This document shows, one piece after another, positions 27,418 through 36,791 of a DNA stretch of 47,198 bases (positions are counted from its first letter, which is position 1; each line of letters opens with the position of its first letter). Made by a program: the position numbers and the translations under genes. The notes under the pieces are model-generated. The model was not told the DNA's origin. It worked only from the letters and a program-made list of their open reading frames with translations, and ran no database searches. Location of the stretch: positions 1-47,198 of the forward strand of contig NZ_LZDS01000010.1 of assembly GCF_001678755.1 (NCBI RefSeq), given 5' to 3'. The DNA is from Acinetobacter gandensis (GTDB taxonomy: Bacteria > Pseudomonadota > Gammaproteobacteria > Pseudomonadales > Moraxellaceae).

Positions 27418-28755
27418 TTAGCCAATTTGTATTTCCGAAGGTGGGTGTTTAAGGCGACTTTTTTTCGGAGTAGCAATTAAGTAGGCCAAAGTTAGGGGGC
27501 CGAGTCGTCCAGCAAACATCAATAACATGAGTGCTACTAAGCTTGCTGGTTGTAATTCGCTGGTTATACCTCGTGACAAACCTACGGTACATGCAGCGGA
27601 AACTGCTTCAAATAACAAATCTAAGAAATGGTGTTTAGGCTCAAGTAACAATAGGCTAAATAGGCCAAAGAAGATTAAAGTGACGGTAATAAAAATCACT
27701 GCAAGGGCTTTAAATGTAGTTTTTTCAGAAATAGAGTGATTAAACACACGCAGTTCATCTTCACGTCTTAAAAAACTAATTACACTCAAGACTACAATAA
27801 TGAAAGTACCGACTTTAATACCACCAGCGGTACTTAGAGAGCCACCGCCAATAAACATTAATAACATCGTTAATAAGGATGATGCATCCGTCATGCTTTG
27901 CATAGGTAAGCTGTTAAAGCCAGAAGAACGAGGAACTGTGGCATGGAACCATGCGTTTAGCGCTTGATCGCCAATTGACATGTTGGCAAGCGTCGCAGGA
28001 TTTGTTGCTTCTAAAGCCCAAATCACGACAAATGCAACCACATTTAGTCCCGCTATGGTAGAAAGTATTAACTTACTATTGGTTGTAAGCTTTTTCCAAC
28101 TTTTATTACGCTTAATATCCATGAGAACCAAGAAACCGATCCCACCAATGATATATAGCATACTAATGGTAAAAGTAATGAAATAGCGATCTGCGAAGCT
28201 CATTAAGCTATTGGGGAACAGTGAAAAGCCACCATTGTTAAAGGCGGAAACACTATAAAAGGCTGCATAAAATAGGGCCTGGTTGAAGTTATATTCTTGC
28301 ATCCAAGCAATGGTTAAAATGACAGTGCCGATCAGCTCAAAAAATAAAGAATAGAGAAATACACCTTTAATAGTCATCGAAACTTTGGTGAGACTGGTTT
28401 GTCCAATTGTTTCCTGCGCCATAATTTGCTGTTTGAGGCCCATTTTAGGAGACAAACTCATTGCTGCTAAAATGGCAAAACTCATAAAGCCGAGCCCGCC
28501 ACATTGCAGTAGTCCCATAATCACAATTTTACCGAATACCGTATATGCTTCTCCGACATTAACGACAGATAATCCGGTAATGGTGACAGCTGATGTTGAG
28601 GTGAACAGGGCATTTAACCAAGACAAATCACCATGATGTGAAATGGGTAGTTTGAGTAAAAGCGTACCTAATATAATCAAACCTAAGAAGCCTAGCGCTA
28701 ATATGCTAGGTGGACTGAGGTTAATGGTATTTTGCTTTTTATTGTGTAATTTCAT
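27418..28755 (-). CDS. ktrB: Potassium uptake channel subunit KtrB
   Basis: KtrB is the 445-aa membrane subunit of a Trk/Ktr-type K+ (Na+-dependent) uptake system. The four pore-loop filter segments are visible in order: SAVTITGLS, SAFNNGGFS, VPRSSGFNS and SAACTVGLSRG. The flexible gate-loop region in the third repeat is MFIGGGSLSTAGGIK. Length fits KtrB better than the longer TrkH. It lies 54 bases downstream of the ktrA gene on the same strand, so the two form an operon. Confidence 0.93.
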   Translation of the reverse strand: MKLHNKKQNTINLSPPSILALGFLGLIILGTLLLKLPISHHGDLSWLNALFTSTSAVTITGLSVVNVGEAYTVFGKIVIMGLLQCGGLGFMSFAILAAMSLSPKMGLKQQIMAQETIGQTSLTKVSMTIKGVFLYSLFFELIGTVILTIAWMQEYNFNQALFYAAFYSVSAFNNGGFSLFPNSLMSFADRYFITFTISMLYIIGGIGFLVLMDIKRNKSWKKLTTNSKLILSTIAGLNVVAFVVIWALEATNPATLANMSIGDQALNAWFHATVPRSSGFNSLPMQSMTDASSLLTMLLMFIGGGSLSTAGGIKVGTFIIVVLSVISFLRREDELRVFNHSISEKTTFKALAVIFITVTLIFFGLFSLLLLEPKHHFLDLLFEAVSAACTVGLSRGITSELQPASLVALMLLMFAGRLGPLTLAYLIATPKKSRLKHPPSEIQIG

Positions 28756-28809
28756 TTTAGCTATTCAATCTATACTTGAAGCGTGGAAGATCAATTAAGT
28801 TAATGGAAT

Positions 28810-29469
28810 TTAATTGCTGACCTTGAAGTATTTGGCGAGTCTGCGTAGGGGCTCAATCAGACCTTCAATGACAAGAATATCGCCAGTTTGTAAAATCAAA
28901 TTTGGGTCTAGACTATATTGAATATCTGTTCCGCGTTTATGCAAAATTGTTTTGACTTCAGGTACATGGTCCATCATTTGATTTAAACGTGTCCCTTGCT
29001 GAGACTCTTTAATCTCAACTTTCACTAAGTAGTGGTCGTCTTCCAACACCATATAGCGACTCACCATCGGGTAGCTCAGTGATTGTGCAACACGGACACC
29101 CATGTCTTCTTCAGGATGAATGATTTTGTCGACGCCAAGATGTGTCAAAATCATGTGATGCGCTTTGGATTTAGCTTTGGCCCAAATTTTGTTGATCCCC
29201 ATGTTTTTAAGATGGAGCACACATAAGATGCTGGCTTCAATGTCTTCACCTATGGCAACGACAACAGCTTCACAGTTTTGAATGTTTAGCTCTTGCAGCA
29301 CATGCTCATCTGTGGCATCTGCAATGACTGCATGTGTTAATTGGTCTGAGATATTCTCAACAAATTTTTTGTTGCTATCGATACCAATCACATCATGTTT
29401 TAAGCCCATGAGTTCAGTTGCAACTGTAGCGCCAAAGCTACCTAAACCAATTACCGCGAATTGAGCCAT
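28810..29469 (-). CDS. ktrA: Ktr potassium uptake regulatory subunit KtrA
   Basis: KtrA is a 219-aa cytoplasmic RCK protein whose octameric ring gates KtrB in response to ATP/ADP. The N-terminal Rossmann domain has the nucleotide motif GLGSFGATVA (residues 8-17) with an acidic D31 (GIDSNKK) at the end of the second strand. The TrkA-C domain follows at about 135-219. Single RCK length (unlike the doubled TrkA) and the neighbouring ktrB support the assignment. Confidence 0.93.
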   Translation of the reverse strand: MAQFAVIGLGSFGATVATELMGLKHDVIGIDSNKKFVENISDQLTHAVIADATDEHVLQELNIQNCEAVVVAIGEDIEASILCVLHLKNMGINKIWAKAKSKAHHMILTHLGVDKIIHPEEDMGVRVAQSLSYPMVSRYMVLEDDHYLVKVEIKESQQGTRLNQMMDHVPEVKTILHKRGTDIQYSLDPNLILQTGDILVIEGLIEPLRRLAKYFKVSN

Positions 29470-29571
29470 AAAATCCCTAAGTTATTTTAAAGTTATAAAT
29501 TGAGTAAATGGTAGCGTGTTCCTTTAAAGGCGGCTATTACAAATTACATAATCCATTTAAATCGAAAAGCT

Positions 29572-30060
29572 CTAATTTTTTATTTCTTCATCGTTTTGAT
29601 AGGCATAAAGTTCAGCAATATTGGGACAATTTTCCATAACTTGTTGGTATTTAAAAATTTCATAGCCTAATTTATTTTTTAGAATGTATTGAAATTGATG
29701 CTGATCATCTTTGATGACATTTAGGGTGGCTTTACGAACGAGTTCGGAATTGTTCTTTAAACGGTTTAAGCTATCGCATGAAAATTCACGTATGATAGCT
29801 TGAACAGATTCCGGAGCGGTTTGATCACTCAGCTCATCAAAGCGAATATATACAATGTAATTTGGATATTGATTCAGCATTTCAGCTTGCGCGGTATAGC
29901 CGTAAATATTTTCTAGATTTTGCGTACGGGACTGATTTGGAATTTGTTTCATACTTTGACGAATCTTATCTTCCTCTTGTGTAAGTTGATAAGCCGGATA
30001 TGCATAAAAATATCCACCTAAACCCACAATAGCGATCATAAATAAGGCATAAAAATTCAA
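29572..30060 (-). CDS. Hypothetical single-pass membrane protein
   Basis: This 162-aa protein has one N-terminal hydrophobic segment (about residues 4-24, FMIAIVGLGGYFYAYPAY). The remainder, predicted outside the cytoplasm, is soluble. Two cysteines at about 94 and 144 could form a disulfide. I do not recognise the family. It is flanked by ktrA and ilvA on the same strand with gaps over 90 bases, so it is probably independently expressed. A signal anchor is likelier than a cleaved signal peptide. Confidence 0.65.
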   Translation of the reverse strand: MNFYALFMIAIVGLGGYFYAYPAYQLTQEEDKIRQSMKQIPNQSRTQNLENIYGYTAQAEMLNQYPNYIVYIRFDELSDQTAPESVQAIIREFSCDSLNRLKNNSELVRKATLNVIKDDQHQFQYILKNKLGYEIFKYQQVMENCPNIAELYAYQNDEEIKN

Positions 30061-30187
30061 TTTAAATATCCATTTTGTTTTATTTTCAATGGATTATAGA
30101 GTGCGGTGAATTTAACGACAATGACGGCGTTGATGAATTAAATAGATGAATATCTTTATTTTGATGTAGAAAATAGTTGCTGCAAAT

Positions 30188-30219
30188 AAAAAAGCTGGAA
30201 TCTAGATCCCAGCTTTTTT
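30188..30219. terminator. Terminator downstream of ilvA
   Basis: AAAAAAGCTGG (30188-30198) and CCAGCTTTTTT (30209-30219) form an eleven-pair stem, with further pairing inside the ten-base loop. It lies just beyond the ilvA stop at 30233 and also has the flanks to act from the other strand. Confidence 0.88.
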
Positions 30220-30232
30220 ATAGAAGTTTTAT

Positions 30233-31771
30233 TTATTTCAAGAAACGTTGGTAACCCAAGTTATTGGTAATTTCAACGTATGGATAAGTAATACTTTCCA
30301 ATGTTTCCACTAAACCATCTGGGTTTTGTTTCGCATCAGTAGCTTCCATACCAACAAGTACACGACCTTCAGCTGCACCGTGGTTACGGTAGTGGAACAG
30401 GGTAATGTTATGTGTTGGACCAAGACGTTCTAAGAATGTTAACAAAGCACCTGGACGTTCTGGGAATTCCACACGGAATAAACGCTCATTTTCAATATCG
30501 GCATGACCGCCAATTAAATAACGAATATGCAACTTAGCTACTTCATCATCAGATAAATCATCAACATCATATTGGAATTTTAATGATTCAAAGATGTCTT
30601 GTCGCTCTTTTTCACCGCCTTTTAAACTAATACCTACAAAGACTTGTGCTGCTGTTGCACAGCTGGCACGGTAGTTAAATTCGGTAATATTACGACCTTG
30701 TAAAGCACGACAGAATTTGAGGAATGAACCTTTTTCTTCGGGAATAGTCACAGCAAAAATCGCTTCTTTGCGTTCACCAAGTTCTGTACGTTCAGCGATA
30801 TAACGTAAACGATCGAAGTTCATGTTGGCACCGCATACAATCGACACGCAGTTTTTACCAACAAGTTCATGTTGTGCTACATATTTTTTGATACCTGCAA
30901 GTGCCATTGCACCTGATGGTTCTACAATACTACGGCATTCATCATAAGTATCTTTGATGGCAGCACAGATTTCATCTGTATTTACAAGAACAACATCACG
31001 TTCGACAATTGGGCCTGAGTTATCTGATTTTTGTAGTTGAATCACTTCAAATGGTTTTTCACCAATTTGAGCAACCGCAGTGCCGTCAGCAAATAAACCA
31101 ACAGATGGAAGGATTACACGTTCATTGGCTTCGAATGCTGCTTTTAAACATGCTGATTCGTCATATTCAACAGGGATTACTTTCACGTGTGGAGCAACAT
31201 CGCCTAAGTAAGCCGCTACACCTGCAATTAAACCACCACCACCAACAGCAACAAACACGTAATCCACATCACGCCATTGACGCAAAATCTCATTACCAAT
31301 GGTGCCTTGGCCAGCCATAACGAGTTCATCGTCATAAGGTGGAATAAAGGTCATGCCTTCATCTGTTGCACGTTGAATCGCATATTTATTGGCTACGTCA
31401 AAAGAATCACCATGTAATACCACTTCACCGCCAAGACGTTTTACTGCTTGGACTTTAATGTCTGGCGTGGTTTTCGGCATCACAATAATGGCGCGAATTC
31501 CCAGTTTTTGACCAGATAGAGCCACACCTTGTGCATGGTTACCTGCTGAAGCCGTAATAACGCCACGTTCCAACTGAGATTTCGGTAATTGACTAATACG
31601 GTTATATGCACCGCGTAGTTTGAAAGAAAAGACAGGTTGCAGATCTTCGCGTTTAAAGCGAATGTTGTTGTTTAGCTTTTCACTAATTCGTGGCGCTGCT
31701 TCGAGTGGGGTTTCGATTGCAACGTCATAGACCGTTGCCTGTAATATTTGTCGAACCAAACGAGACAGCAT
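30233..31771 (-). CDS. ilvA: Biosynthetic threonine ammonia-lyase
   Basis: IlvA is a 512-aa PLP enzyme converting threonine to 2-oxobutanoate, the first step of isoleucine synthesis. PLP forms a Schiff base with K51 (SFKLRGAYN), and the phosphate is held by the GGGGLIAG loop near 177-184. Two C-terminal ACT-like domains (about 325-410 and 420-512) are the isoleucine/valine-binding region, so allosteric feedback is expected. The length fits the long biosynthetic form, unlike the short catabolic TdcB. It diverges from rpiA. Confidence 0.96.
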   Translation of the reverse strand: MLSRLVRQILQATVYDVAIETPLEAAPRISEKLNNNIRFKREDLQPVFSFKLRGAYNRISQLPKSQLERGVITASAGNHAQGVALSGQKLGIRAIIVMPKTTPDIKVQAVKRLGGEVVLHGDSFDVANKYAIQRATDEGMTFIPPYDDELVMAGQGTIGNEILRQWRDVDYVFVAVGGGGLIAGVAAYLGDVAPHVKVIPVEYDESACLKAAFEANERVILPSVGLFADGTAVAQIGEKPFEVIQLQKSDNSGPIVERDVVLVNTDEICAAIKDTYDECRSIVEPSGAMALAGIKKYVAQHELVGKNCVSIVCGANMNFDRLRYIAERTELGERKEAIFAVTIPEEKGSFLKFCRALQGRNITEFNYRASCATAAQVFVGISLKGGEKERQDIFESLKFQYDVDDLSDDEVAKLHIRYLIGGHADIENERLFRVEFPERPGALLTFLERLGPTHNITLFHYRNHGAAEGRVLVGMEATDAKQNPDGLVETLESITYPYVEITNNLGYQRFLK

Positions 31772-31799
31772 GTTAATTTTCCATCTAACAGTTTAAAAT

Positions 31800-31823
31800 A
31801 GGGGTTTATTGTAACAAACCCCT
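31800..31823. promoter_or_regulatory. Palindrome in the ilvA-rpiA divergent region
   Basis: AGGGGTTT and AAACCCCT form a perfect eight-base inverted repeat around an eight-base centre (ATTGTAAC). Read leftward the centre contains TACAAT, a possible ilvA -10 element, 28-50 bases upstream of the ilvA start. It may be a repressor operator or a leader hairpin; the regulator is unknown. Confidence 0.4.
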
Positions 31824-31878
31824 GTACATTTGGGCTGAAAAATCAGCGTCTAATGTCAAAAAATAGTTGAGCCAAGTT

Positions 31879-32550
31879 ATGAGTCTGTATGCAACCCAAG
31901 ATGAAAAGAAACAAGCTGCTGCAAAAGCTGCGTTAAAGCATTTGCCTAAAGGCGGTATTTTGGGTGTGGGTACAGGAAGTACTGTTAACTTTCTGATTGA
32001 CCTATTACCGGAACTTCAACTTGAAGCTGCTGTAGCAAGCTCTGAAGCAACTGCACAACGCCTTAAAAAGTTAGGTATTGAAGTTGTCGATATGAACCAT
32101 GTAGGTGGTTTAGATGCCTATGTAGATGGTGCAGATGAAATTGACCGCCACATGCACATGATAAAAGGTGGCGGTGCTGCACTGACTCGTGAAAAAATCG
32201 TGGCATCTATTGCGAAAAAATTCGTTTGTATTGTTGATGACTCTAAATGGGTTGAACAATTAGGTCGTGAATTTCCACTTCCTGTAGAAGTGATTCCAAT
32301 GGCACGTTCTGCTGTTGCGCGTAAAATCGTATCTTTAGGTGGTGACCCCGTTTATCGTGAAGGTGTTGTGACTGATAACGGTAATGTAATTTTAGATGTT
32401 CATAACCTAAATATTTTGAATGCGTTGGAACTTGAAAAAACCATCAATGACATCCCTGGTGTGGTGTGTAACGGTATCTTTGCAATAAACAAAGCAGATA
32501 TAGCTGTTGTAGCCACTGATAACGGTATTGAAGAGCGTACAGCGGTTTAA
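31879..32550 (+). CDS. rpiA: Ribose-5-phosphate isomerase A
   Basis: RpiA is a 223-aa isomerase interconverting ribose-5-phosphate and ribulose-5-phosphate in the pentose phosphate pathway. Family motifs are [10 protein letters not shown] (about 27-36), [24 protein letters not shown] (catalytic Asp and Glu) and the phosphate-binding Ser/Thr region. I start at the ATG at 31879 ([11 protein letters not shown]) because that gives the usual length. A TTG at 31867 in frame would add four residues. Confidence 0.95.
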   Translation: MSLYATQDEKKQAAAKAALKHLPKGGILGVGTGSTVNFLIDLLPELQLEAAVASSEATAQRLKKLGIEVVDMNHVGGLDAYVDGADEIDRHMHMIKGGGAALTREKIVASIAKKFVCIVDDSKWVEQLGREFPLPVEVIPMARSAVARKIVSLGGDPVYREGVVTDNGNVILDVHNLNILNALELEKTINDIPGVVCNGIFAINKADIAVVATDNGIEERTAV

Positions 32551-32559
32551 TATGCTGAA

Positions 32560-32646
32560 AGTTCCCTCTCCTTTTAGGAGAGGGTTAGGGAGAGGTTGTG
32601 TTAACAGTTCCCTCATCCTAACCTTCTCCCAGAGGGAGAAGGAACT
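32560..32646. repeat. REP/BIME-like inverted repeat element
   Basis: Two imperfect arms of about 36 bases lie head to head. The left arm begins AGTTCCCTCTCC and includes GGGTTAGGGAGAGG. The right arm includes CCTCATCCTAACC and ends GGAGAAGGAACT. Their reverse complements align over nearly the whole length with a few mismatches, around a short AT-rich centre. The element sits 10 bases after the rpiA stop and could stabilise or terminate the transcript. Its look is that of dispersed extragenic palindromes; other copies cannot be seen here. Confidence 0.75.
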
Positions 32647-32720
32647 CCCAATATATTTTTGAAAACTGTTCAAATTTTCAATTTTATGTATTGTTTACGA
32701 ACTTTTAATAAAAGAAGAAA

Positions 32721-33398
32721 ATGCCCCAAAACCTTCCAGAAATACAAATCACCCGAAAATTACGCGCAACACGATTAAGACTGCGTGTCGAACCTACACA
32801 AATTAAATTAACTGTGCCGCAATTTTGCACACAGCGCCAGGTTCAGGATTTTTTAAAACAATCAGAACAATGGATGATTGAAACATGGCAAAAGCAGCAG
32901 GAAAAATCAGGGCAAATTGATAAGACATTTCCAACTGAATTAAAACTATTCAACCTAAAAAAACCGTTACAGGTTGTTTATCAAACACAGAAAAACTCTT
33001 TTATTTTAGATCAGCAAAACCATCAGCTTTTTGTTAGTGATCGCCAGCCCGAAAGTTATTTAAAAGCTTTCACAATTGCCTATGCCAAAACACATTTACC
33101 GCCGTATTTGCAAAAGCTGAGCATTGAAACGGGTCTGAAATTTAATCAATGCGCAGTACGTCAACCCAAAACACGATGGGGCAGTTGCTCTGCTAAACAT
33201 GACATTATGTTGAATAGTGGATTAGTACTTTTTCCACATGAAATTGCACGATATGTGGCTGTACACGAGTTAGCACATACCAAGCATTTTGATCATAGTG
33301 CAAGATTTTGGGCAGAAGTGGAAAAATATGATGCGAATTTTCAGCAGCATAGGAAAATACTAAAAACGACGCCAATGCCTTGGTGGTGGAATATTTGA
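32721..33398 (+). CDS. YgjP-like metallopeptidase domain protein
   Basis: This 225-aa protein belongs to the YgjP/DUF45 (WLM-like gluzincin) family. The zinc motif HELAH is at residues 182-186 with the third histidine H192 (HFDHSARFW). It is preceded by the conserved TRWGSCSAKHDIMLN, typical of the family. No signal peptide is seen, so it is cytoplasmic. The physiological substrate is unknown. AAAGAAGAAA precedes the ATG. Confidence 0.9.
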   Translation: MPQNLPEIQITRKLRATRLRLRVEPTQIKLTVPQFCTQRQVQDFLKQSEQWMIETWQKQQEKSGQIDKTFPTELKLFNLKKPLQVVYQTQKNSFILDQQNHQLFVSDRQPESYLKAFTIAYAKTHLPPYLQKLSIETGLKFNQCAVRQPKTRWGSCSAKHDIMLNSGLVLFPHEIARYVAVHELAHTKHFDHSARFWAEVEKYDANFQQHRKILKTTPMPWWWNI

Positions 33399-33534
33399 AG
33401 GTTGAAATCTAGACACTTATGTGTTGTGCTTGTTTTTAAACAAAAAGTTTCTTTTATCTAATAATGATTGAATATATTAGGATTTTTTATTTATATATTT
33501 AGGTTAAAGAGAAAATTAAAAATAAAAGAGAGCA

Positions 33535-34281
33535 ATGAGAGTGATGAAGCTATTAGGAACTTGTGGTGCTTTGATATTGGTTTGTAGCTTTAATTTTGTT
33601 TGTGCTGAGGATTACAGCGGGAAAAATGTACAAAGGTTGAATCCAAAGATTTATAAAGTAGATGATTTAGAAGAAAAGACACTTGAAATGCTAGAAGAAG
33701 GATATGTGCCTATATCTACTGAAAAATTAATTGATTATTCCTATAGTAGAAGTATGAGGGATATTCGACAAAAAGCTTTACTTCATGGCTCAGCTATTGC
33801 GGTTTTTAGTAGTGAATCTTTAGGCAGTAAGGTTGTTTATGATACCCGTATGCATCAGCCAGAGGCTGCAAGAGTTTCTGGTGGTGATAGGGGGAAATAT
33901 GATGTCAATAATTTAAATAATATACCGGTAGGCACGATAGAAAGCAGACCAGCCCGATACCAATCTTTAAGTGATCAGTTAAATGTCGTTTATTTTTACA
34001 AATTTAATTCAATAACAGGTATTTATCCTACTGAATTATCCCAAAGGGATAAAATTTATAATAGTATTCAATCAGGTGTTATCGCTAAAGTGGTTAAGCT
34101 GGGTTCTCCTGCTGAAAATATGATAATGTCGCAAGATATCATTTTAAAAATGAATGATGAAAATATTAATGATGTCAGTGCATTTGTTGAAAGTTCAAAC
34201 TATTTAAGAGGAAACACGGTAAAGTTTGAAATTTTAAGAAAAGGACAGAAAATACCTGTAGAAATTAGTTTGAAACAGTAA
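33535..34281 (+). CDS. Secreted protein with a C-terminal PDZ domain
   Basis: This 248-aa protein starts with a signal peptide ending near NFVCA (about residue 24). The middle (about 25-170) is of unknown type and rich in Tyr, Ser and Arg. The C-terminal about 75 residues look like a PDZ domain: GVIAKVVKLGSPAENMIMSQ, DIILKMNDENINDVSAF, VKFEILRKGQKIPVEI. No protease domain is present, so it may bind peptides or act as an adaptor. Start choice between ATG 33535 and ATG 33544 is uncertain. Codon use looks more AT-rich than in neighbouring argC and rpiA, which hints at an accessory gene. Confidence 0.75.
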   Translation: MRVMKLLGTCGALILVCSFNFVCAEDYSGKNVQRLNPKIYKVDDLEEKTLEMLEEGYVPISTEKLIDYSYSRSMRDIRQKALLHGSAIAVFSSESLGSKVVYDTRMHQPEAARVSGGDRGKYDVNNLNNIPVGTIESRPARYQSLSDQLNVVYFYKFNSITGIYPTELSQRDKIYNSIQSGVIAKVVKLGSPAENMIMSQDIILKMNDENINDVSAFVESSNYLRGNTVKFEILRKGQKIPVEISLKQ

Positions 34282-34472
34282 TAGTTGCTACAAACAGGGC
34301 AATTGCACCTTTCATCCAACGTAAGTTTAGTTCTTTCTGAAAATATGTTTTCTCTTAACCTGATAAAAAATATCTGTATTGCAATAAACCCTAGTAAAAC
34401 AGTTCAGAAAACCGAAACTTCCTGTCATACTACGCAGTCATCAAATGGATACTTTGAATAGAGGTAAAGAGC

Positions 34473-35519
34473 GTGATTGCAGTAGGTATTGTCGGTGGAA
34501 CAGGGTATACAGGCGTTGAATTGTTGCGTCTATTGCTACGACATCCAAATGCAGAAGTAAAACTTCTGACTTCACGTACTGAAAATGGTCGTCGTGTTGA
34601 CGATATGTTCCCAAGTTTACGTGGACATACAGACCTTTGCTATTCAGACCTAAATATAGAAGAACTTAAACAATGTGACGTTGTATTTTTTGCAACACCG
34701 CATGGCGTAGCAATGAAACATGCTGAAGAGTTGGTTGCAGCAAATACTAAAGTAATTGACCTTGCCGCTGACTTCCGCTTGCAGGACTTGGCTCAGTTTG
34801 AAAAATGGTATGGTTTAGACCATGCATGTCCAGAATTATTAAAAGATTCAGTTTACGGTTTATCAGAACTTAACCGTGAAAAAATTAAACAGGCCAATGT
34901 GATTGGTAACCCAGGTTGCTACCCAACTACAGTACAGCTTGGTCTAGCGCCAGTACTCAAGGCTGACGCATTGGTGAAACCTGAAAGTATTATTATTGAT
35001 GCAAAATCAGGTGTATCAGGCGCAGGCCGTAAAGCCAGCCTAGGTATGATTTATTCTGAAAATGCAGATAACTTTAAAGCCTATGGCGTTGCAGGCCACC
35101 GTCATCATCCAGAAATTGTGGAAGCATTAGAAAATATTTCAGGTCTAAAAGGTGTGTTTAACGAAATTTTATTCGTACCGCATTTAGTACCGATGATTCG
35201 TGGCATGCTCAGTACAATTTATATTGATCTAACTGATGCAGGCACTGAAGCAGACTTACAAAGTTTATATGAAGCTTTTTATGCCAAAGAACAATTTGTT
35301 GATGTCATGCCAGCAGGTAGTTCACCAGAAACTCGTACGGTGCGTGGTGCGAACCAATTACGTATTGCGATTTGCAAACCACAACCGAAAAAATTGGTAA
35401 TTCTTGTTGCGCAAGATAACTTGGTTAAAGGTGCGGCAGGACAAGCGGTACAAAATATGAACTTAATGTTTGGCTTTGCTGAAAATGCAGGCCTACAAGG
35501 CATTGGTTTATTACCATAA
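34473..35519 (+). CDS. argC: N-acetyl-gamma-glutamyl-phosphate reductase
   Basis: ArgC is a 348-aa NADPH-dependent enzyme catalysing the third step of arginine synthesis. The dinucleotide motif [10 protein letters not shown] is at 5-14. The catalytic cysteine is C149 in GNPGCYPT, and the HRHHPEI segment is near 210. A GTG start follows GAGG by eight bases. The other arginine genes of this window (argF) lie at 40 kb, so the pathway is dispersed. Confidence 0.97.
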   Translation: MIAVGIVGGTGYTGVELLRLLLRHPNAEVKLLTSRTENGRRVDDMFPSLRGHTDLCYSDLNIEELKQCDVVFFATPHGVAMKHAEELVAANTKVIDLAADFRLQDLAQFEKWYGLDHACPELLKDSVYGLSELNREKIKQANVIGNPGCYPTTVQLGLAPVLKADALVKPESIIIDAKSGVSGAGRKASLGMIYSENADNFKAYGVAGHRHHPEIVEALENISGLKGVFNEILFVPHLVPMIRGMLSTIYIDLTDAGTEADLQSLYEAFYAKEQFVDVMPAGSSPETRTVRGANQLRIAICKPQPKKLVILVAQDNLVKGAAGQAVQNMNLMFGFAENAGLQGIGLLP

Positions 35520-35597
35520 AAAACGTTTTAAAACTTCACACCCATTTCAATCTAGATTTAAATGGGTGCTTTGAATGAACCAAAATAAGAGATGACG

Positions 35598-36347
35598 ATG
35601 TCGAATACAGAATCAAATATCACGTCACAGCCGGATAACAGTGAAAAAACGCCTTTTATGAAGACGAATATGCCACTGGCAGTTGGTGCAGCAATACTGG
35701 CACTGAGCAGCGGCTTACTCGGATACAGTATTGGTCATCGTCAAGGCTTAACGGTTGTTGGTTATGATGCTGATGCAGAACAGCTCGTAGATGTTGTGCA
35801 GAAGCAGAAAACTGAACTTGCAACATTAAACAAAAATTTGAATGCTGCTATCCAAGAACGGGATGTTGCAGTTAGTAATTCAAATGATTTGTACTTGGCT
35901 GTTAATAAAGCACGTGATGAGCAAGAACATTCAGGTAATTTAGGTATTTTATATCGTGAAGTGTTACGTCAGCGTGGAGGGATGCCGCTTGCTGTACAGC
36001 ATTTAGCGATTAAACCTTTGCCTGAAAATGCATTTGAATACCAACTAGATTTAGTACAAGTCAGCCCATCAAAAAGCTCTGTTTCGGGTAGTGTTGAAAT
36101 CCGCTTAATTAAAGGCACAGAAGCATTGGCTGTACCATTAGAAGATAAAAACTTTAATTTCAGTGAAAGTGAGCGACTAACAGGTCGCTGGACGATGCCA
36201 AAAGGCTTCAGTCCAGATTTTATTGAAGTACGCTTATCGGGTAGTAAACCTGTTATTCGTCGTTTTAGCTGGTCTAAAGGTCAGCCTGTTGAAAATCAAT
36301 CAGCATTCCTTTCAGAAATTCCACAAACTGAAGCAAGTGTTAACTAA
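35598..36347 (+). CDS. DUF6776-like membrane protein with coiled coil
   Basis: This 249-aa protein has an N-terminal cytoplasmic tail, one membrane helix (about residues 27-47, LAVGAAILALSSGLLGYSIG) and a coiled coil (about 60-100). A C-terminal beta-rich domain contains LTGRWTMPKGFSPDFIEVRL. The pattern suits the uncharacterised DUF6776 family, from memory. The ATG at 35598 is preferred because AAGAG lies six bases upstream; an ATG at 35592 touches that site. It sits between argC and clpS, with no gap before the clpS frame. Confidence 0.7.
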   Translation: MSNTESNITSQPDNSEKTPFMKTNMPLAVGAAILALSSGLLGYSIGHRQGLTVVGYDADAEQLVDVVQKQKTELATLNKNLNAAIQERDVAVSNSNDLYLAVNKARDEQEHSGNLGILYREVLRQRGGMPLAVQHLAIKPLPENAFEYQLDLVQVSPSKSSVSGSVEIRLIKGTEALAVPLEDKNFNFSESERLTGRWTMPKGFSPDFIEVRLSGSKPVIRRFSWSKGQPVENQSAFLSEIPQTEASVN

Positions 36348-36386
36348 GTGCGAAACCCAAATTCTATGCGAAGTAATAAACGTCAA

Positions 36387-36779
36387 ATGTGCTTATCTGA
36401 CATCAAAAACTCTTTTCACCAATCTGGTTTGATCGATTGGCATCTGACTCCGAGTCTAAGTCAAGGCTCACATGAAGATGGAGATTCAGATATTCAGGTT
36501 TTGACTGCTCCTCCTGAGTTAAAGCGTCCGCCGATGTATGCTGTCGTATTAATGAACGATGATTACACCCCAATGGACTTTGTTATTGAAATTTTACAAC
36601 AATACTTTGCTTTGAATCTTGACCAAGCTACTCAAGTAATGCTAACTGTACATTATGAAGGAAAGGGTGTTGCAGGGGTTTATCCGCGAGACATTGCGGA
36701 GACTAAAGCAAACCAGGTCAATAATTACGCTCGATCACAAAGTCATCCATTACTTTGCCAGATTGAGCCAAAAGATTAA
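36387..36779 (+). CDS. clpS: ClpA adaptor protein ClpS
   Basis: ClpS is the N-recognin that hands N-degron substrates to ClpAP. The N-end-residue pocket is formed by [14 protein letters not shown] (about residues 56-69) and [20 protein letters not shown] (about 87-106), all conserved. The N-terminal extension of about 50 residues is unusually long and acidic. The start is uncertain: ATG 36387 gives 130 aa, while ATG 36366 and GTG 36348 give longer forms, and none has a clear Shine-Dalgarno sequence. clpA follows after 12 bases. Confidence 0.93.
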   Translation: MCLSDIKNSFHQSGLIDWHLTPSLSQGSHEDGDSDIQVLTAPPELKRPPMYAVVLMNDDYTPMDFVIEILQQYFALNLDQATQVMLTVHYEGKGVAGVYPRDIAETKANQVNNYARSQSHPLLCQIEPKD

Positions 36780-36791
36780 TAAGGGGATTAC

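Noticed and set aside
34281..34365. A minus-strand reading EKTYFQKELNLRWMKGAIAL followed by FVATITVSN and a stop, in the gap before argC, which looks like the end of a membrane transporter.
   Set aside because: Only about 29 residues, without a start or supporting upstream coding sequence; too short to assign as a gene remnant.
36348..36386. ClpS start at the GTG touching the previous stop codon.
   Set aside because: No ribosome binding site and an even longer N terminus than the family norm; kept only as an alternative start.
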